Source: Bacteroidales bacterium UBA1064
GTDB lineage: Bacteria; Bacteroidota; Bacteroidia; Bacteroidales; Tenuifilaceae
Length of the DNA: 11,719 nt
Direction of reading: 5' to 3'
NCBI GenBank assembly: GCA_002316235.1
Contig: DCDD01000029.1
Location: 1-11,719, forward strand
Made by a program: the position numbers and the translations under genes. Numbering within the stretch: the stretch's first letter is position 1; each line of letters begins with the position of its first letter. The notes beneath the pieces are model-generated. The model did not search any database. It was not told the origin of the DNA and worked only from the letters and a program-made list of their open reading frames with translations. This document shows positions 6,981 to 11,719 of this stretch, one piece after another.

Positions 6981-7757
6981 ATGTCGTCAACTACACTGGT
7001 AGCTTTAATAATCATTGGACTCGTAACCGGAGTAGTAACAGGTCTCACCGGATCGTCGGGGGTTATGATTGTTGTTCCTCTGGTTAACATGCTGCTGGGT
7101 ATTCCTATTCATGAATCTATAGGAATTAGCCTGATAGTCAACGTTATAGCCCCCATAGCTATTTCTTATACCTACTTTAAAAACGGCAATATTGATGTAA
7201 GGGTAGGCGTTTGGATTGCGTTGGGTTCAATTTTTGGGGCTCAAATCGGAGCATTTTTTGCCGATCAAATTCCGGAGACCGGACTGGGGGGCTCTTTTGG
7301 AATATTCATTATTCTAATGGGCATCCTGATTTGCATTAAGGGTTTTAGAGGGAAAAAGCTGGAAAGTACCAAACCGGTTTTGGAGTTCAAAACGGAGAAG
7401 CGTAAGAATATGGCAATTTTTATGCTGGGTTTTGCCATAGGCATTATTTCTGGAGTTTTCGGTGCCGGGGGAGGAGGAATGATTCTTTTGATTTTAGTTT
7501 TTGTGCTTAACTTTCCCATAAGGGTAGCTATAGGAACATCGTCGCTTCTTATGGCTATAACTTCGTTCTCGGGAGCACTTGGTTACTTTATTCATGGCAA
7601 TATAAGGCTTGTTCCTGGACTTGTGATGGGGTCGGGAGCTGCCTTGAGCGGCGTAGTCAGCGCCAGGTTTGCCAATAGGGTTAACGAGGATATTCTTTCC
7701 ATTGCTGTTGGGGTGGTATTTTTTATGCTGGGGACTTTAATGATACTGATAGCATGA
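6981..7757 (+). CDS. TSUP (TauE/SafE) family membrane permease
   Basis: This 258-residue protein is almost wholly hydrophobic and shows the internal duplication typical of the TSUP family. GLVTGVVTGLTGSSGVMIVV (13-32) is mirrored by GFAIGIISGVFGAGGGGMIL (150-169). Likewise SIGISLIVNVIAPIAISYTYFKNGNID (46-72) is mirrored by AIGTSSLLMAITSFSGALGYFIHGNIR (183-209). About seven to eight membrane helices are expected, with a basic cytoplasmic or linker stretch at 121-143. Family members export or import small sulfur-containing or organic anions such as sulfite, sulfoacetate or taurine-derived compounds; the substrate cannot be deduced here. It stands alone with its own likely promoter. The nearby genes, dnaJ and a patatin-like gene, give no functional clue. 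Confidence 0.92.
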   Translation: MSSTTLVALIIIGLVTGVVTGLTGSSGVMIVVPLVNMLLGIPIHESIGISLIVNVIAPIAISYTYFKNGNIDVRVGVWIALGSIFGAQIGAFFADQIPETGLGGSFGIFIILMGILICIKGFRGKKLESTKPVLEFKTEKRKNMAIFMLGFAIGIISGVFGAGGGGMILLILVFVLNFPIRVAIGTSSLLMAITSFSGALGYFIHGNIRLVPGLVMGSGAALSGVVSARFANRVNEDILSIAVGVVFFMLGTLMILIA

Positions 7758-7917
7758 TTTGACTCTTTGCTGTGGCAGCAGCTGTAGTGGGGGGATGCTT
7801 TAACATTGGACTAAGCCTATTTTGAAGTAAAATGACGGCAAGTATCCTTAAGCCTTAAGCCAGACAACCAAAGCTATATAGCAGCGTTTGGACATGAGCT
7901 AATTTCATACGAAGATT
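7758..7917. other. Gap between the TSUP and patatin-like genes
   Basis: No gene or two-box promoter is recognisable in these 160 bases. A short direct repeat CTTAAGC occurs twice (around 7848-7861), and a weak GCTG/CAGC hairpin lies near the TSUP stop. There is no convincing intrinsic terminator. Confidence 0.4.
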
Positions 7918-9069
7918 ATGACGAATTTATGGCTGTGCTGGTTAAAACCCGCTTTCTTTTCAGTAAAAAGGTATTGCATTGTAGCACTGATGTTTTTTTG
8001 GGTATTGCCAGGTGTAGCAGTTGCCCAAGCCAGGCCAACCAGCCTTCAAAAGCCCAACGGCACTGCAATTATAATAACAGGAGCTGCTGCAAAAATAGCC
8101 CAGGAGGCAGCCCTTCTTCAGAATCTCTACGAAAAGGGAATGCTTAAAAACGTGGTATTTATTTCTGGCGCCAGCTCCGGGGCGCTTAATGCTGTTATGC
8201 TGAACGCAATTCTTGAGGGTAAGTTAACGTGGAAGGATTACAAGAGCATTCTGGGTCAGCTATCGAACGAGAAGGTTTTTAAACCGGATGGGAACAGGTT
8301 ACCCGTAAATACAACCCCGCTAAGAAATACTATTAGCAGCATTGTGTGCGATAGGTTAGGCTACCGAATTCTTTCCGATTTGCCGATTCCCACTTCCATT
8401 TCGGTGGTTAACTTCAAAATAGCCCCTTTCAGCGATAGAACATACCGGCTTTGCAACCTAAAAATTAACCCTGAAAGCGATCCTTCGCTCAACTTAGTTG
8501 ATGTTCTGATGGCATCAACCTCAATCCCGGTAATTTTTCCACCGTCCCCCATTAAAAATGTAAGAACCATACCTAATGTTCCCTACTACGACGGCGGAAT
8601 TGCCGCCGACCATGTGCCATACCAAGCACTAGTTGAGTATGAGAAATTTCGGGGTGTGCCCGTCGAAAAAGTGATTATCGTGAGTCGTAAGCGCGATACC
8701 CTTTCAGTTGCTGAAGAACTCAAGCAGCTGGGCGTTGAAAGGTTAGGTCTGGTGGAAAGGTTCAACATATCGCCCGATGCGATAACAAACAGAAGTTTCT
8801 TCAACCGGTTGGCTGCAATGCAAAAGGAGGCTCCGGAGTTGGCTAGTAAAACCAGCGTATTTGTACCTGACTTTGAGCATGCCTACTGTATGTTTAACTT
8901 TAACAAGCTGCAGGAGCAGTATGAAACAACCTACAGCTGGGGTAAACATCACGATCCGATTCCCTTGAGCGATTATTTGGGGAGGGCTGGCGTTAAACCC
9001 GTGGCAGAGGTAAAACCCCAGGGTCAACTATTTAATTTCCGAGTAATTAGTCGCCATTTGTTCCCCTAA
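7918..9069 (+). CDS. Patatin-like phospholipase family protein, exported
   Basis: This 383-residue protein has a hydrophobic N-terminal segment ending in AVAQA (about 19-38), read as a signal peptide; the 16 or so residues before its basic VKR are unusual and the true start could be internal. The patatin domain spans about 48-245. It has the nucleophile elbow GASSG with S86, the MASTSIPVIFPP motif (198-209) and the DGG motif with D225, which together give the Ser-Asp dyad of patatin lipases. The oxyanion-hole region, normally GGGxR/KG, reads GAAAKI (55-60), so activity is uncertain. Family members hydrolyse acyl esters of phospholipids or other lipids, here presumably in the periplasm or envelope. 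About 140 residues after the domain are not recognised. Its 3' end overlaps the convergent acyl-CoA synthetase gene by 23 bases. Confidence 0.85.
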   Translation: MTNLWLCWLKPAFFSVKRYCIVALMFFWVLPGVAVAQARPTSLQKPNGTAIIITGAAAKIAQEAALLQNLYEKGMLKNVVFISGASSGALNAVMLNAILEGKLTWKDYKSILGQLSNEKVFKPDGNRLPVNTTPLRNTISSIVCDRLGYRILSDLPIPTSISVVNFKIAPFSDRTYRLCNLKINPESDPSLNLVDVLMASTSIPVIFPPSPIKNVRTIPNVPYYDGGIAADHVPYQALVEYEKFRGVPVEKVIIVSRKRDTLSVAEELKQLGVERLGLVERFNISPDAITNRSFFNRLAAMQKEAPELASKTSVFVPDFEHAYCMFNFNKLQEQYETTYSWGKHHDPIPLSDYLGRAGVKPVAEVKPQGQLFNFRVISRHLFP

Positions 9070-10855
9070 TTTCAACCAACTTTGGATGAGCGTAAATGTC
9101 CTCCAATAGTTTTTCATACCGGTCATACAGCAACTTCCGACGGAGTTTGAGCGTTGGTGAAAGTTCGCCTGTTTCTTGCGACCATTGCTCCGGAACCAGC
9201 CTAAAGCGTTTGATCTGCTCGTAGTCGCTCAGCTGCTTGTTTATGCCATTTATTTCTTTTTGAAATCGGGAAATCACCTCGGGTAGGGTGATAAGTTCCT
9301 GGTTGTTCTGGAAGTGTATCTTGTGGTGGCTGCACCAATCGTGGAGAAAACTGAAGTTGGGTGAAATCAGAACGCTGACAAACTTCTCGTTTTCACCAAC
9401 TACCATGCACTGCTCAATGAAAAATGATTCTTTCAGCTTGTTTTCAATCAGCTGAGGGGCAACATACTTGCCGTTGGAAAGCTTAAAGATTTCTTTTTTC
9501 CTGTCGGTAATGGTTAGGAATTTTCCCTCATCAAGGTGTCCAATGTCACCGGTATGAAACCATCCATCGGAGTCAATTGCTTGGCTTGTAAGCTCAGGAG
9601 CGTTATAGTAGCCCTTCATCAGGCTGGGGCCGCGCATGAGTATTTCTCCATCGTTGGATATTTTCACCTCAACATTAGAAAGGACAGGGCCAACCGACCC
9701 AAATCGAACATTCCCGGGGGTAGCGCTGTGGTTGACGGCAATCACTGGTGAGGTTTCCGTTAGCCCGTAGCCCTCGTAAACCGGCATGCCGGCTGCCCAG
9801 AAAATTCTCATCAAACGGGGTTGGAGCGGTGCACCGCCGCTTACAATCAGCTTTATCTTTCCTCCCATCGCTTCCTGCCATTTCTCAAAAACCAGCTTAC
9901 GGGCCAGTCTCAACTTCATGTTGTAGTACTGGCTATTGCCATTCTCGTTGTAGTGGTACCCCAGATTAACCGCCCAGAAGAAAACCTGTTTCTTCAGACC
10001 GGAAAGATCCTTTCCTACCGCTATAATTTTATTGTATGTTTGCTCAAGCATTCGGGGTACGGTCATGAATATCTGTGGTTTCACCTCGCTGATGACATTC
10101 CCCAGGTTGGCCAGGTTGTCGATGTAGTAAACTGTAAGGCCAATGCTTTGGTAGTAGTAGTTCACCATACGCTCAAATACGTGGCTAAGTGGAAGAAAGC
10201 TAACTGCCTTATCTCCTGGTTCTAACGGAAAAAGTCCGGTGCAAGCCCTTACATTGCTGAGAAAATTATTATGGGTAAGCATTACACCTTTTGATATGCC
10301 CGTTGTTCCCGAAGTGTAGATTAGTGAAACAACATCATCGGCACTAATTGATTTTTTTATTCTGAAAAGCTCATCAATATAGCTGTTGGCAACACTTTTC
10401 CCTTTTTCAGCAATTTCCTTCCAGCTGGGAAGTTCGTTATTATTCTGAAAGCAGTACATGCCGATAAAATTCTCAAGGCTACCGGTGAGGGGTTGAAGTT
10501 TGCCGTAAATACTCTTATCGCCTGCAAAAATCATTTTTACCCCCGAATGCTTAAGGATGTACCTATACTCATCAAGGCTGATGGTGGGGTAGATGGGTAC
10601 ATGCACCATGCCTGCCTGCGAAAGGGCCATGTCAACGAAGTTCCATTCGGGTCGGTTACCCGACACGGTGGCCACCCTATCGCCAGGTCTTAGACCTAGG
10701 GCCATCAATCCGTAGCTCAGGTTGTGCGCAATTTGTGAGTACTTATCTATGGAGTACTCCTCCCAGGTTCCGTTTTGCCTGGATGCCAGAACTGGACGAT
10801 TCTCATAGGTTTCCTTTCCGGCTTCCAGAATGTCGAATGTTCGTGTGATTTCCAT
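9047..10855 (-). CDS. Long-chain acyl-CoA synthetase (AMP-binding)
   Basis: This enzyme activates fatty acids with ATP and CoA, through an acyl-AMP intermediate, to acyl-CoA for breakdown or lipid synthesis. The 602-residue product has the standard adenylate-forming layout. The P-loop is YTSGTTGISKG (180-190), followed by PLSHVFERM (222-230). The adenine-binding motif is EGYGLTETSP (361-370), and the GWFHTGD motif (431-437) carries the ribose-contacting Asp. The hinge and C-terminal segment DRKKEIFKLSNGKYVAPQ (451-468) completes it. The length matches the long-chain ligases common in Bacteroidota (FadD/FAA1-like), which lack a signal peptide and act at the cytoplasmic membrane face. Chain-length preference cannot be read. 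It is divergent from a chaN-like gene (94 bases apart) and convergent with the patatin-like gene. A -7-like element, TATATTTG, lies at 10935-10942 on the minus strand. Confidence 0.94.
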   Translation of the reverse strand: MEITRTFDILEAGKETYENRPVLASRQNGTWEEYSIDKYSQIAHNLSYGLMALGLRPGDRVATVSGNRPEWNFVDMALSQAGMVHVPIYPTISLDEYRYILKHSGVKMIFAGDKSIYGKLQPLTGSLENFIGMYCFQNNNELPSWKEIAEKGKSVANSYIDELFRIKKSISADDVVSLIYTSGTTGISKGVMLTHNNFLSNVRACTGLFPLEPGDKAVSFLPLSHVFERMVNYYYQSIGLTVYYIDNLANLGNVISEVKPQIFMTVPRMLEQTYNKIIAVGKDLSGLKKQVFFWAVNLGYHYNENGNSQYYNMKLRLARKLVFEKWQEAMGGKIKLIVSGGAPLQPRLMRIFWAAGMPVYEGYGLTETSPVIAVNHSATPGNVRFGSVGPVLSNVEVKISNDGEILMRGPSLMKGYYNAPELTSQAIDSDGWFHTGDIGHLDEGKFLTITDRKKEIFKLSNGKYVAPQLIENKLKESFFIEQCMVVGENEKFVSVLISPNFSFLHDWCSHHKIHFQNNQELITLPEVISRFQKEINGINKQLSDYEQIKRFRLVPEQWSQETGELSPTLKLRRKLLYDRYEKLLEDIYAHPKLVEIRGTNGD

Positions 10856-10891
10856 ATCGCCATGCTTAGAATAAATTGTTAAAAATGTTTA

Positions 10892-10915
10892 CTTTAGCTC
10901 GTTGTTTAGCTAAAG
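10892..10915. promoter_or_regulatory. Inverted repeat between divergent genes
   Basis: CTTTAGCT (10892-10899) and AGCTAAAG (10908-10915) are perfect 8-base arms around an 8-base spacer. The repeat sits in the 94-base gap between the acyl-CoA synthetase and chaN-like genes, a good position for a shared operator. The bound factor is unknown. Confidence 0.35.
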
Positions 10916-10934
10916 GTGTAAATCCCAGGTTTGG

Positions 10935-10942
10935 CAAATATA
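10935..10942 (-). promoter_or_regulatory. Candidate -7 element for the acyl-CoA synthetase gene
   Basis: On the minus strand this reads TATATTTG, an exact TAnnTTTG match about 79 bases before the ATG. No TTTG is present at the expected -33 distance, which would fall inside the start of the chaN-like gene. The element is AT-rich, so a chance match is possible. Confidence 0.3.
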
Positions 10943-10949
10943 AAAAAAT

Positions 10950-11719
10950 ATGAGAAAAGTCATTTTTTGCATAATCGTTTGTTTAACAGCAGGGTTTTCC
11001 TTTGCCCAGGATAAAAATGCCTACACCATTTTCGATTCAAAGGGAAATGTGGCTTCGTACTCTGATTTAGTTAATAGATCGGCAGCTACCGATGTTGTGT
11101 TTTTTGGAGAGCTCCACGATAACCCCATAGCCCACTGGCTGGAGCTGGAGCTGGCAAAAGACCTTTTTAGGGCGAAAAACGGCAGCCTGATTATGGGAGC
11201 CGAGATGTTTGAGGCCGATAACCAGCTCATACTCGACGAGTACATGTCTGGCCTTATCTCCATGAAACGCTTTGAGGATGAGGCAAAACTTTGGAACAAC
11301 TACCAGACCGACTATAAACCGTTGGTTGAGTTTGCCAAGGAAAGTGGGGTTAGGTTCGTTGCCACCAATATTCCCCGCAGGTACGCCTCTGCAGTGACTG
11401 GAGGAGGCTTTGAGGTGCTGAATAGTTTTCCTGATGAAGCCCGAAAATTTTTTGCACCCTTACCGGTTGTCTTCGATCCTGAACTTCCGGGCTATAAGGC
11501 TATGATGGGTATGGACAACATGCACGGAGCTGGCATGCAGGCCTCTCAGAACTTGCCCAAATCGCAGGCATTAAAGGATGCCACCATGGCTCATTTCATA
11601 ATGGCCAACTTTAAAGAAGGTTCCACCTTAATATCCAACGAGTTTAAGGTGAAGGGGGATATTGAATCAGCGGAAAAGTTTGCAGCCATACTGGGGACTA
11701 CCACGCCAGACACGCAGGA
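10950..11719 (+). CDS. ChaN-like (DUF399) exported protein, 3' end cut by window
   Basis: The reading frame is open from the ATG at 10950 to the window edge, giving 256 residues so far. It starts with a signal peptide (hydrophobic 4-17, cleavage probably near SFAQ). Family features are VVFFGELHDNPIAHWLELEL (49-68), GAEMFEADNQLILDEYMSG (83-101), a DYKPLVEFAK segment (121-130), VATNIPRRYASAV (137-149) and LKDATMAHFI (208-217). ChaN-type proteins bind haem iron in Campylobacter and are thought to take part in iron or haem handling in the envelope; that role is transferred by family only. No lipobox is evident, unlike the ChaN lipoproteins. After residue 217 the sequence diverges from what I recall of the family. 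The A-rich stretch before the ATG is typical for the phylum. Confidence 0.85.
   Translation, partial: MRKVIFCIIVCLTAGFSFAQDKNAYTIFDSKGNVASYSDLVNRSAATDVVFFGELHDNPIAHWLELELAKDLFRAKNGSLIMGAEMFEADNQLILDEYMSGLISMKRFEDEAKLWNNYQTDYKPLVEFAKESGVRFVATNIPRRYASAVTGGGFEVLNSFPDEARKFFAPLPVVFDPELPGYKAMMGMDNMHGAGMQASQNLPKSQALKDATMAHFIMANFKEGSTLISNEFKVKGDIESAEKFAAILGTTTPDTQ

Noticed and set aside
9821..10225. 134-residue plus-strand open frame
   Set aside because: It lies wholly inside the well-supported acyl-CoA synthetase gene on the other strand and has no recognisable domain; a shadow frame.
11021..11299. 92-residue minus-strand open frame rich in Ser
   Set aside because: It overlaps the conserved GELHDN to DYKPLVEFAK part of the ChaN-like gene on the plus strand, so it is a shadow.
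1..11719. tRNA genes, CRISPR arrays, insertion sequences or phage genes
   Set aside because: No cloverleaf-like segment, regularly spaced repeat, transposase or integrase motif was seen by eye in any intergenic gap.

Overview
The window looks like ordinary chromosomal DNA from a member of the Bacteroidota. Three things point there. Several intergenic gaps carry -7 elements of the TAnnTTTG type used by the Bacteroidota housekeeping sigma factor. Start codons are mostly preceded by A-rich sequence rather than a Shine-Dalgarno motif. The GrpE C-terminus and the acidic residues after a lipoprotein cysteine also fit that phylum. This is inference; no rRNA, tRNA, integrase, transposase or CRISPR array is present, and nothing looks recently transferred.

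Layout. Positions 1-95 hold a strong imperfect inverted repeat. Positions 96-2014 (minus strand) are a three-gene cluster read lemA, then a soluble TPM-domain protein, then a secreted and membrane-anchored TPM-domain protein with a Gly-rich tail. A short divergent promoter region separates this from a long-form urocanate hydratase gene (hutU, 2185-4200, plus), followed closely by a small putative lipoprotein (4230-4640). After a 366-base gap with promoter-like elements and a 17-base palindrome comes grpE-dnaJ (5007-6801), the co-chaperone pair for DnaK, without dnaK or hrcA. Next are a TSUP-family (TauE/SafE-like) membrane permease (6981-7757) and an exported patatin-like protein with an altered oxyanion-hole motif (7918-9069). 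The patatin-like gene converges on, and overlaps by 23 bases, a long-chain acyl-CoA synthetase gene (9047-10855, minus). Divergent from that, a ChaN-like (DUF399) exported protein starts at 10950 and runs off the right edge.

How the genes relate. The clear functional units are the lemA/TPM/TPM cluster (envelope proteins of unclear role) and grpE-dnaJ (heat-shock folding). hutU appears here without other histidine-utilisation genes. The patatin-like lipase candidate and the acyl-CoA synthetase could both handle fatty acids, but they face each other and are not an operon. I do not see a convincing new multi-gene system. The points most worth a second look are the palindrome ahead of grpE, the edge repeat, the changed patatin oxyanion motif, the non-canonical urocanase active-site segment and the uncharacterised lipoprotein next to hutU.
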